NCBI GenBank assembly: GCA_017857855.1
Contig: JAFMCI010000011.1
Span: forward strand, 1 to 55,182
Direction: 5' to 3'
Length of the DNA stretch: 55,182 nt
DNA from: Bacteroidia bacterium
Lineage (GTDB): Bacteria; Bacteroidota; Bacteroidia; NS11-12g; UBA9320
Part shown: positions 42,019-48,918 of the stretch, one piece after another
Numbering within the stretch: position 1 is the first letter of the stretch
Layout: the number at the start of each line of letters is the position of its first letter
The notes under the pieces: generated by a model
What the model saw: the letters and a program-made list of their open reading frames with translations, nothing else
What the model was told of the DNA's origin: nothing
Database searches by the model: none
Program-made: the position numbers and the translations under genes

Positions 42019-44172
42019 TTATCTGGTTAGATAGAGTCCTCCACTAACCGATTGCGGGTACTCAAAACCATTCTCGGGATTAAGATATCTAATAAAGAAA
42101 TAGTAGTGCCCTACTGGAGCTAATTCGTTCTCGTAATAACCGTCCCATGCAAAGAGCCCGTCCTTACCTTCGTACAACTTTTCACCCCAAACATTGTATA
42201 CTTCCAAACCAATTATTTCTACATTGCCAGATGCTCTAAATAGATCATTAAGCCCGTCTCCATTTGGGCTAAACGCATCGGGTACAAATATTTGACACGC
42301 ATAGTCTAAGAACGTTAGATTAACATCATCTGTTGCTGTACCGCATTTATTAGTTACAACCACTGAATAAGAACCTGACTTTGTTATTTTTCTGACCCCA
42401 CCACCTGCATAACCATCACTCCAAGTATAGGTAGCTTCTGGAGCAGTTACATTAATATTTTTCATTCCATCACCGCAAAGTAGGCTATCACCACCCAATT
42501 TTACGACAGGTGCACCAATCATTTGTACCGTGAAACTATCTTTAAACGAGCAAGCTCCTTTGCTGATCTGCGCCCAATAAATCCCGACCTTGTTAATAGA
42601 CAAGAAGGAATCTGTAGCATTTGTATTCCAAAGAACATTAGCTCCATTAGGAGAGATTCTTTTGGTAAATGATGTACCAGAACAAATAACCGTATCGGCT
42701 CCCATCTCAAAAATCGGTATTTCATTCACCACAGTAGTAACCAACGCGGTGTCTCTGCAACCACTTTCATTTACGGCATAACTAATGGTATTTAACCCTA
42801 GTTTAGAGGGTGTAAACTTACCGGACATTGAATTTACATCTCCCAGCCACTGGCCTCCCAAAGTCGTGGTGGTTAGATTATACTCCGTTTTACCTTGGCA
42901 ATAACTAGCGGCAAGCCCGCTAATAACATTTACAGGTTGAGGAATAACTTTTACAGTGTCCGAATAACTTCCAGTACAACCAATGTCATCTGTAATACTA
43001 AGTGACATTTTATATTCCCCCACAGATGCATATGAATGTATATTTTTAGCCAAATTACTTGTTCCCCCATCCCCAAAATTCCAGGTATAGTTATACAACG
43101 GATTACTTGAATTGTAGTTAAAATCAAAAATATTACCGTCTACACACATTACACTATCGTATTCAAGTAATGAACTATCTAAAGGACTAGGCAGCACAGT
43201 CATCACGAGATTAAACGAATCCGAGCAAAACTCAATATTATTTTTTGAGCCAATCGCCACTAATTTAACATTATAAGTACCTGGCGTAGAATAAGAATGA
43301 CTAGAGTTCCATGAATTATCTGACATCCCATCTCCAAAGCGCCATGAGATAAAAGTGTAATCCCATGTGGCTCCGACTAGAGAACCAAATGAAGATTTAT
43401 TTTTAAACCAAAATTGATTATTTCGCCCGTCGGGACGAGTGAAACATTGCATCGCTGAGTTATAAAGAGAATCTTGAAATAGCTCAAAACTAACTACGGG
43501 CATAGGGGCAACTGTATCTTGTTTAAAATACTCAGCTTTACATCTATAAGAACTCACTTTAAGACCTACATTATAAATTTTATGTGTTGGATAGGAGTAG
43601 GTAGGATTAGCTATCGTAGATTTTACGCCATTTCCAAAGTCCCAACTATAGGTTACAGCATTTGAAGCATCTGTTTGGGTAACATTACTGGTAAAGCTAG
43701 AGTTATTGCCTCTTTGACATTGGTAAGGATCGTCAATGCTAAAACTGACCGCTAAATTTTTTGTGGTTGTACTGATTTCCGGGTAGGAAGACGTGCGAAA
43801 GCTAAATGTACTGCCTCCTCCATTATATTCAAAAACAGCAAAGTAGTAAGTAGTGTTGGTTTCCAGATTGTCTATTACCACTGAAGTGCCGGTGCCATTA
43901 TAAACTACAAACTCAGTAGCAGAAAATGAATGGCCTACACCAAAACTATCGTTTGCTAAATAATAACTGTTGTTAGAAGGAGTTATCGCAATTGAAGACC
44001 CTTTAGACACTACTACTAATCTCCCGTTCCCGTTTCCATTAGTCCAAGACAATGTAGTTTGGGAGCAATACTTAGACACAACCGTTAAATCACTCGCAGC
44101 TATAGTGGGAGTTTGGGCTTGTGTAGTTCCTATACTAGCAAGAAATAAAAAAGTAATGATAAGATTTCTCAT
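42019..44172 (-). CDS. PKD-domain surface protein with gliding-motility (CHU_C) C-terminus
   Basis: A 717-residue secreted protein. Signal peptide 1-19, an FN3-like N-terminus ('SYCSQTTLSWTNGNGNGRL'), three PKD repeats visible as 'YSWDFGNGVKST', 'ISWRFGDGMSDN' and 'YTWNFGDGGTSN', further Ig-like repeats ('PEATYTWSDGYAGGGVRKI'), and a C-terminal CHU_C/type B sorting domain 'VPDAFSPNGDGLNDLF' ... 'VYNVWGEKLYEG' ... 'PVGHYYFFIRY'. Such domains direct export and surface display by type IX secretion. An adhesin role is likely but unproven. The gene stands alone behind a near-perfect promoter (TATATTTG). Confidence 0.93.
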   Translation of the reverse strand: MRNLIITFLFLASIGTTQAQTPTIAASDLTVVSKYCSQTTLSWTNGNGNGRLVVVSKGSSIAITPSNNSYYLANDSFGVGHSFSATEFVVYNGTGTSVVIDNLETNTTYYFAVFEYNGGGSTFSFRTSSYPEISTTTKNLAVSFSIDDPYQCQRGNNSSFTSNVTQTDASNAVTYSWDFGNGVKSTIANPTYSYPTHKIYNVGLKVSSYRCKAEYFKQDTVAPMPVVSFELFQDSLYNSAMQCFTRPDGRNNQFWFKNKSSFGSLVGATWDYTFISWRFGDGMSDNSWNSSHSYSTPGTYNVKLVAIGSKNNIEFCSDSFNLVMTVLPSPLDSSLLEYDSVMCVDGNIFDFNYNSSNPLYNYTWNFGDGGTSNLAKNIHSYASVGEYKMSLSITDDIGCTGSYSDTVKVIPQPVNVISGLAASYCQGKTEYNLTTTTLGGQWLGDVNSMSGKFTPSKLGLNTISYAVNESGCRDTALVTTVVNEIPIFEMGADTVICSGTSFTKRISPNGANVLWNTNATDSFLSINKVGIYWAQISKGACSFKDSFTVQMIGAPVVKLGGDSLLCGDGMKNINVTAPEATYTWSDGYAGGGVRKITKSGSYSVVVTNKCGTATDDVNLTFLDYACQIFVPDAFSPNGDGLNDLFRASGNVEIIGLEVYNVWGEKLYEGKDGLFAWDGYYENELAPVGHYYFFIRYLNPENGFEYPQSVSGGLYLTR

Positions 44173-44182
44173 TTAACGATGC

Positions 44183-44190
44183 CAAATATA
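44183..44190 (-). promoter_or_regulatory. -7 box TATATTTG for the PKD/CHU_C gene
   Basis: A perfect TAnnTTTG match on the minus strand, 10 bases before the ATG at 44172, with a TTGG about 20 bases further upstream. Confidence 0.6.
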
Positions 44191-44274
44191 ACATCTAGGA
44201 ATGTTTTGCACCAATACGAAGAGTGATTTTTATTATTATCGGGTACACCGTCCCTATTCTTATGCTGAATAACT

Positions 44275-44282
44275 TACATTTG
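44275..44282 (+). promoter_or_regulatory. Orphan -7 box TACATTTG
   Basis: A perfect TAnnTTTG match on the plus strand with no coding region after it. About 135 bases downstream lies a plus-oriented terminator, so it may drive a small RNA. Confidence 0.4.
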
Positions 44283-44288
44283 TGGTAT

Positions 44289-44417
44289 TATAGGCGGAAA
44301 CTCGACACAATAACATGTTATTTTATTGAATCAAAATACTTACCAGTTTTTTTTAATTGGTATTTTTAGTAGTTAGTTAGTTTAAATAAGGGGGCCTAAA
44401 CGTCCCCTTATTTTTTT
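44289..44417 (+). ncRNA. Candidate small non-coding RNA, about 130 nt
   Basis: The span between the orphan -7 box at 44275 and the T7 tract at 44411-44417 contains no reading frame of note. It has a perfect 14-bp palindrome, AATAACATGTTATT, at 44309-44322, a weak TACCA/TGGTA hairpin at about 44341-44362 followed by ATTTTT, and the terminal hairpin. Start position is assumed at about six bases after the -7 box. No homologue is recognised. Confidence 0.35.
44384..44417 (+). terminator. Plus-oriented terminator with T7 tract
   Basis: AAATAAGGGG at 44384-44393 pairs with CCCCTTATTT at 44404-44413 and the plus strand continues with T through 44417. On the minus strand only TTATTTAAAC follows, so the plus direction is favoured, although it could also end the methyltransferase transcript whose stop codon overlaps the T tract. 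Confidence 0.75.
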
Positions 44418-45273
44418 ATATTCTAGCTACAATGCCCAAAGGTAAAATCTGCTTGGTTCTTGAAAGCAAGCATAGCTCTGAGATATCTACTTCTCTATTC
44501 GGGAAATAATCTGTCATTAAATTTTGGATAATGTACGGTGATAAACCCAAGGAATAGACATTGAGTACTAAAAAGCCTTTATCATCTAATAATTGAGCTA
44601 CTTGTTCCAATAGCATACCCAGTTTTTCTTCTAATTTCCACCTTTCTCCTTTGGTACCAATACCATAAGCTGGAGGATCTAAAATTATACCTTGATATTT
44701 CTTACCTCTCTTTACTTCCCTGCTTACAAATTTTAACGCGTCTTCAACTACCCATCTGATACCATTTTGCTTGCTGAGCTCTTGATTTTCGTTAGCCCAG
44801 TTAACAACTTGTTTTATGGAATCTACATGCACCACATCTACTCCGGCAGCCTTCGCTGCAAGCGAAGCCCCTCCTGTGTAAGCAAATAAGTTCAATACAC
44901 TTGCTTTGGCCCCTAACGCCTTACTTTGCGTGTATATGTAATCCCAGTTAGCAGCTTGCTCCGGAAAAATGCCGATATGTTTAAACTGGGTAAAGTTAAG
45001 TTTAAGCTTAATAGAATCTTGAGCCAATCCATACTTAATAAACCATGGGATACCATTACCTTTTAGTTTCCACTCCCCTTTGTGACTGCCCTGTTGAGCA
45101 AAGCTTCCTGTTGCTATTTTATCCCAATTTGCTTGTGACATTCTTGGGCTCCAAATGGCCTGCGGTTCAGGTCTACTGAGCACATGTTGTCCAAACTGTT
45201 CTAATTTCATTCCGTTGCCAGAATCAATCAACTCATACTCTTTCCAATGTACCGGGAAAATTGCTTTTATCAT
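44416..45273 (-). CDS. SAM-dependent methyltransferase (RlmI-like rRNA type)
   Basis: A 285-residue class I methyltransferase. 'SVLNLFAYTGGASLAAKAAGVDVVHVDSIKQVVNWANEN' holds the SAM-binding motif I (FAYTG) and acidic loop, and 'GIILDPPAYGIGTKGERWKLEEKL' the DPP(A/S) motif IV of RlmI/RlmK-like 23S rRNA m5C methyltransferases. An N-terminal strand-rich region replaces the PUA domain of RlmI, so the target may differ. It is translated from an ATGA overlap with the exonuclease gene. Confidence 0.88.
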   Translation of the reverse strand: MIKAIFPVHWKEYELIDSGNGMKLEQFGQHVLSRPEPQAIWSPRMSQANWDKIATGSFAQQGSHKGEWKLKGNGIPWFIKYGLAQDSIKLKLNFTQFKHIGIFPEQAANWDYIYTQSKALGAKASVLNLFAYTGGASLAAKAAGVDVVHVDSIKQVVNWANENQELSKQNGIRWVVEDALKFVSREVKRGKKYQGIILDPPAYGIGTKGERWKLEEKLGMLLEQVAQLLDDKGFLVLNVYSLGLSPYIIQNLMTDYFPNREVDISELCLLSRTKQILPLGIVARI

Positions 45274-45968
45274 ACTACACTTATTTCGGTTTTTGCCAAG
45301 GCTGGCTCGCTATTCATTCTCAAAAAAATAGATGCCAAGGTAACGACATCTTTTTCACAGTATTTTTTTATTCTTTCTAAATCATTTTGCTGGTAGTATG
45401 CATCGTTTATCATACTGCCGTCTAGATCGTCTTTAGGTGTAGGTAGGTCAAATACTGCTGCTAACAAATCTAGTGAAGTGTAGCTTTTAAAATCACCAAA
45501 TTTCCAAAGTTGCATGGTATCCAGGTGCTGAATATCCCATGGTTTTTTACCTGCTAAATCAAGCACTTCTGGCATTTCTATCGCATTGGCTAAAATACGG
45601 CGACACAAATAAGGAAAGTCAAATTCCTTTCCATTGTGCGCACACAAAAAGTGTGTTTTACTAAAGTAATTTTGAGCAAGTAAGTCACAAAAATCCTTTA
45701 AAATATCTAGCTCATTATCCCCATAAAAACTCTTTACTCTAAATTGGCGAACATCCGCGGTGTTTACTAAATACCCCACACTAATGCATATTATTTTACC
45801 GAATTCTGCATAAATACCTGCTCTGGGATAGAGTTCTTCTGGCGTTTCATCGTTCTTTGCTAAACGACTCGCTTTTTGGTTCCATAATTTTTTCCATCTA
45901 TCACTTAGCGCACTATAGTCCTTGGCTTGCGGAACCGTTTCTATATCTATAAAGAGTACATTTTCCAT
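45270..45968 (-). CDS. Predicted 3'-5' exonuclease (PolB-type exonuclease domain)
   Basis: A DEDD exonuclease related to the proofreading domain of DNA polymerase B. 'VLFIDIETVPQA' is Exo I (Asp, Glu), 'FLCAHNGKEFDFPYLCRRI' Exo II, and 'RIKKYCEKDVVTLASI' Exo III. 232 residues from the ATG at 45968; the TTG at 45980 overlaps the previous stop and is less likely. The stop overlaps the methyltransferase start by ATGA. A role in DNA repair or RNA processing is open. Confidence 0.9.
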   Translation of the reverse strand: MENVLFIDIETVPQAKDYSALSDRWKKLWNQKASRLAKNDETPEELYPRAGIYAEFGKIICISVGYLVNTADVRQFRVKSFYGDNELDILKDFCDLLAQNYFSKTHFLCAHNGKEFDFPYLCRRILANAIEMPEVLDLAGKKPWDIQHLDTMQLWKFGDFKSYTSLDLLAAVFDLPTPKDDLDGSMINDAYYQQNDLERIKKYCEKDVVTLASIFLRMNSEPALAKTEISVV

Positions 45969-45973
45969 TTTTT

Positions 45974-46729
45974 TTACCAACTACCGCCAGCACCACCACC
46001 GCCAAAACTTCCGCCGCCGAAACCGCCTCCAAAACCGCCTCCACCCATACCGCCACTTCCACCTCTGCCGCCACCAAGACTAGCTAGTAAAAGAAAAGGT
46101 AATGCGTTGCTACCGAGATTATTATTTTTATTGAACGTTTTACCATTATTACCCCCACGATTGAAGAGCATGTAAACTATGATAAAAATGACAATTATGA
46201 GCCAAAAAGGCATTCCTTTTTTGGCACCTTTTGGATTGTCATTTACAAACTCACCATTCATATACTGGATAATGGCATCTGTGCCTTCATTAAAACCTTT
46301 ACCGTAGTTCTTTTCTCTGAAATTAGGTTTTAGTATATTTTCAATTATTCGTTTAGCATACATATCAGGAAGAGCACCCTCTGCTCCACGACCCACTTGT
46401 ATAAATATTTTCCGGTCGTTAATGGCAGCAAATATGAGTATTCCGTTATCCTTCCCCGCTTGACCAATTTTCCACTTTTCTACCAAACGATAGCTGTAAT
46501 CAAATGCATCGTCACCTTCTAATGAACTTTCTGTCACAATAACTATTTCGGTGGATGTAGAATCATAATAGGCTTTGAGTTTTTGTAACAAGAATAGCTC
46601 TTGATCAGACTCTAATACGTTCGCAAAATCGTTAACCCAACGTGCATTTGTTGGTGCATTAGGTGGTTCCTTAGCTCCCGCAATTACACAGCTAATGAGT
46701 AAAATAAGTAATCCTGTTTTTCTACCCAT
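45974..46729 (-). CDS. TPM-domain protein with glycine-rich tail (YgcG-like)
   Basis: A 251-residue membrane protein: N-terminal hydrophobic leader (about 5-20), TPM domain (about 25-160, 'WVNDFANVLESDQELFLLQKLKAYYDSTSTEIVIVT'), one TM helix ('PFWLIIVIFIIVYMLF', about 175-190) and a Gly/Phe/Ser-rich tail ending GGAGGSW. YgcG-type proteins accompany LemA in membrane or envelope stress functions, poorly defined. The ATG overlaps the upstream TPM gene's stop by eight bases, so the LemA-TPM-TPM genes form one unit. Confidence 0.92.
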   Translation of the reverse strand: MGRKTGLLILLISCVIAGAKEPPNAPTNARWVNDFANVLESDQELFLLQKLKAYYDSTSTEIVIVTESSLEGDDAFDYSYRLVEKWKIGQAGKDNGILIFAAINDRKIFIQVGRGAEGALPDMYAKRIIENILKPNFREKNYGKGFNEGTDAIIQYMNGEFVNDNPKGAKKGMPFWLIIVIFIIVYMLFNRGGNNGKTFNKNNNLGSNALPFLLLASLGGGRGGSGGMGGGGFGGGFGGGSFGGGGAGGSW

Positions 46730-47162
46730 AGCTTATTTCGTTTGGCAATTCATTTTCATCGTCACTTTGGTAAGGAAAAAATTGTTTGAGCTGTATGCCT
46801 ACTTCGGCAATTCCCGCTTCAAGACCAGCAACCAATTCTCCCTTAGCAAGATGCAATTTAATTATTTCTTTCGTGCTTTCCCAAAAATCTTCTGGGACCA
46901 CTCTATCTATTCCTTCATCCCCAACTATAGCAAATTTTTTTTCTTTCACCGCCACATAGATGAGCACACCATTTCGTTCTTTGGTTTTGTCCATGCCCAA
47001 GTGAGCAAATAAATTTTTGGCTTTATACAGCGGATCTGTCTTACACCACTTATCCATGTGCAACCTCACCTCACCAGATGTTTCTAACTCGGCATCAGTA
47101 ATAGCTTGCAGTACTTTTTGCTCTTCGCACGAAGTGAGTGGTTCCCACTTAAATAAACCCAT
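46722..47162 (-). CDS. TPM-domain soluble protein
   Basis: A 146-residue TPM domain (also called Psb32/DUF477-like) protein without signal peptide or membrane helix: 'DAELETSGEVRLHMDKWC', 'AHLGMDKTKERNGVLIYVAVKEKKFAIVGDEGID', 'LVAGLEAGIAEVGIQLKQFFP'. The start is the ATG at 47162; the ORF begins with TTG at 47171, directly after the LemA stop. In plants and bacteria TPM domains have been implicated in photosystem repair or phosphatase activity. The present role is unknown. Confidence 0.88.
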   Translation of the reverse strand: MGLFKWEPLTSCEEQKVLQAITDAELETSGEVRLHMDKWCKTDPLYKAKNLFAHLGMDKTKERNGVLIYVAVKEKKFAIVGDEGIDRVVPEDFWESTKEIIKLHLAKGELVAGLEAGIAEVGIQLKQFFPYQSDDENELPNEISYG

Positions 47163-47171
47163 CAAATTCAA

Positions 47172-47750
47172 TTAAAACTCAACTTTAGGTGCATTTTTAG
47201 AACCTGCATCTGCTTCAAAATAAGGCTTAGCCTCAAAATTAAATAAACCCGCAATTATATTTGTTGGGAATTTTTTAATGGTGGTATTGTAGTTTTTGGC
47301 TTCACTATTAAAGTTGTCACGTGCTACACCTATTCTATTTTCAGTACCCGCAAGTTCAGCTTGCAGCTCCAAGAAATTTTGATTCGCTTTAAGATCTGGA
47401 TATTTTTCGATGGTTACTAAAAGACGAGAAAGTGCTCCTGACAATTCTCCTTGTGCACCTTGAAAATTCTGTAATTGCGCTGAAGTCATGTTACTAGGAT
47501 CTATAGTTGTTTGCGTCGCCTTTGCTCTAGCTTCTACTACTTTAGTAAGCGTTTCTTGCTCAAAATCAGCATATCCTTTTACGGTACTAACTAAATTTGG
47601 GATAAGGTCAGCTCTACGTTGATATTGGGTTTCTACTTTAGCCCATACGCTATCTATACTTTCTTGAGCTCCAACTAAGCCATTGTATTTAGAGACAAAC
47701 CACAGTAAGATTAATCCGATTACGACTAATACAATAATTCCTTTTTTCAT
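47172..47750 (-). CDS. lemA: LemA family protein
   Basis: A 192-residue LemA protein: a single N-terminal TM helix (about 4-20, IIVLVVIGLILLWFVS), then the conserved 'YNGLVGAQESIDSVWAKVETQYQRRADLIPNLVSTVKGYADFEQ' and the 'ENRIGVARDNFNSEAKNYNTTIKKFPTNIIAG' block, forming a helical periplasmic or cytoplasmic bundle. LemA is widely conserved with unknown biochemistry. It heads the LemA-TPM-TPM operon behind a perfect -7 box (TACATTTG). Confidence 0.96.
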   Translation of the reverse strand: MKKGIIVLVVIGLILLWFVSKYNGLVGAQESIDSVWAKVETQYQRRADLIPNLVSTVKGYADFEQETLTKVVEARAKATQTTIDPSNMTSAQLQNFQGAQGELSGALSRLLVTIEKYPDLKANQNFLELQAELAGTENRIGVARDNFNSEAKNYNTTIKKFPTNIIAGLFNFEAKPYFEADAGSKNAPKVEF

Positions 47751-47782
47751 TTTGATTTGATTTTAAGTTTAAAATATGGTGA

Positions 47783-47790
47783 CAAATGTA
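47783..47790 (-). promoter_or_regulatory. -7 box TACATTTG for the LemA operon
   Basis: A perfect TAnnTTTG match on the minus strand, 32 bases before the LemA ATG at 47750. Confidence 0.6.
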
Positions 47791-47845
47791 CCATTACCGC
47801 ATAAAAAAATAACATGAGATATATGTACAGCATATTATTATAGAT

Positions 47846-47853
47846 TAGATTTG
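47846..47853 (+). promoter_or_regulatory. -7 box TAGATTTG, overlapping an annotatable TTG
   Basis: A perfect TAnnTTTG match whose last three bases form the TTG at which a naive ORF would start. The in-frame GTG at 47860 begins six bases later, so the transcript is probably leaderless. Confidence 0.6.
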
Positions 47854-47859
47854 TCGATA

Positions 47860-48918
47860 GTGAAGGGAAAACAACTTGACTACCTCAACATAGGACTGAT
47901 GATTGGATCATTTATCCTTGCCGTGAAACTGCCTTTTCACGTGTTTTTGCTATCCTATGCAATACTAGGACCACTGCATTACCTTACCGAAATAGGTTGG
48001 TTAGACAATCGAGCCTATTTCGTTACCAACAAGAAAGACACCTGGATTCTGATTTTACTTTGTGCCCTTATGACGTTTGGTTTTGCGTATAAACAATTTG
48101 GCCAATATGAAATTACCAAAACATGGAATGACGCAATTCTGAACTCTTGGTTTAAACCCATTTCTGACTTCATGTTACACTATGAGCGAAGTTTTATCTT
48201 CTTGGCATTTTACACCGCCGTTATGATGACCTTTGTTAAAAAAACAGGCTACCGATACGGACTAATGGCCATAGGACTTATTGCTGCTTATTTCTTAAAT
48301 GGTATAAATGCCTATACCATGATAATCGGGATGATGTTGCCCACCGTAATTCATGTCTATGTTTTTACTGGAGCTTTTATTCTATTTGGCGCGCTTAAGT
48401 CCCGAAATACTTCAGGGTACGCGTCGCTTTTTGTCTTCTTAGGAATACTTTTTTTAATTGTCTACCAGCGACCTAAACCCAGTCAATACGAGCTTAGCGA
48501 ATATTGGCTAAACACCATGCTGCAAAGCAAGTTTATCGAGCTGGGCGGACAAATAGCCATTTTCATGGGTTGGGCTAAAAAAACCACCTATCTTATCTCT
48601 ACCCCTAACGGCAAAATGCTATCCACCATAGCTCTTAAAATGCAGATTTTCATTGCCTTTGCATATACTTATCATTATCTCAATTGGTTTAGTAAAACCA
48701 AAATAATCAACTGGCACCAGGTATCCAAAACGCGGCTTACGGTGGCTTTATCCATTTGGGTTGCTTCTATTGCGCTGTATATCTACGATTATAAACTGGG
48801 ACTCGCCGCATTATTTTTTCTGAGTGTACTTCATGTTTTCCTTGAATTTCCGCTAAATCATCTCACCTTTGTGGGGATTTACAAAGAATTGAAAACTCGA
48901 ATTACCTCTAAAAGATGA
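47860..48918 (+). CDS. Polytopic membrane protein of unknown function, about 10 TM helices
   Basis: A 352-residue hydrophobic protein with about ten helices. Conserved-looking features are 'FLLSYAILGPLHYLTEIGWLD' (about 26-46, a His-Tyr pair beside a helix), 'HVYVFTGAFILFGALKSRN' and 'SVLHVFLEFPLNHLTFVG' near the end. I do not recognise the family. The His residues in helices could bind metal or haem, but that is speculation. Its stop overlaps the ATG of the lamin-tail gene (ATGA). The start is GTG at 47860, because the TTG at 47851 lies inside the -7 box. Confidence 0.78.
   Translation: MKGKQLDYLNIGLMIGSFILAVKLPFHVFLLSYAILGPLHYLTEIGWLDNRAYFVTNKKDTWILILLCALMTFGFAYKQFGQYEITKTWNDAILNSWFKPISDFMLHYERSFIFLAFYTAVMMTFVKKTGYRYGLMAIGLIAAYFLNGINAYTMIIGMMLPTVIHVYVFTGAFILFGALKSRNTSGYASLFVFLGILFLIVYQRPKPSQYELSEYWLNTMLQSKFIELGGQIAIFMGWAKKTTYLISTPNGKMLSTIALKMQIFIAFAYTYHYLNWFSKTKIINWHQVSKTRLTVALSIWVASIALYIYDYKLGLAALFFLSVLHVFLEFPLNHLTFVGIYKELKTRITSKR

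Noticed and set aside
45927-46175. Proline-rich plus-strand frame
   Set aside because: It is the complement of the glycine-rich tail of the TPM protein.
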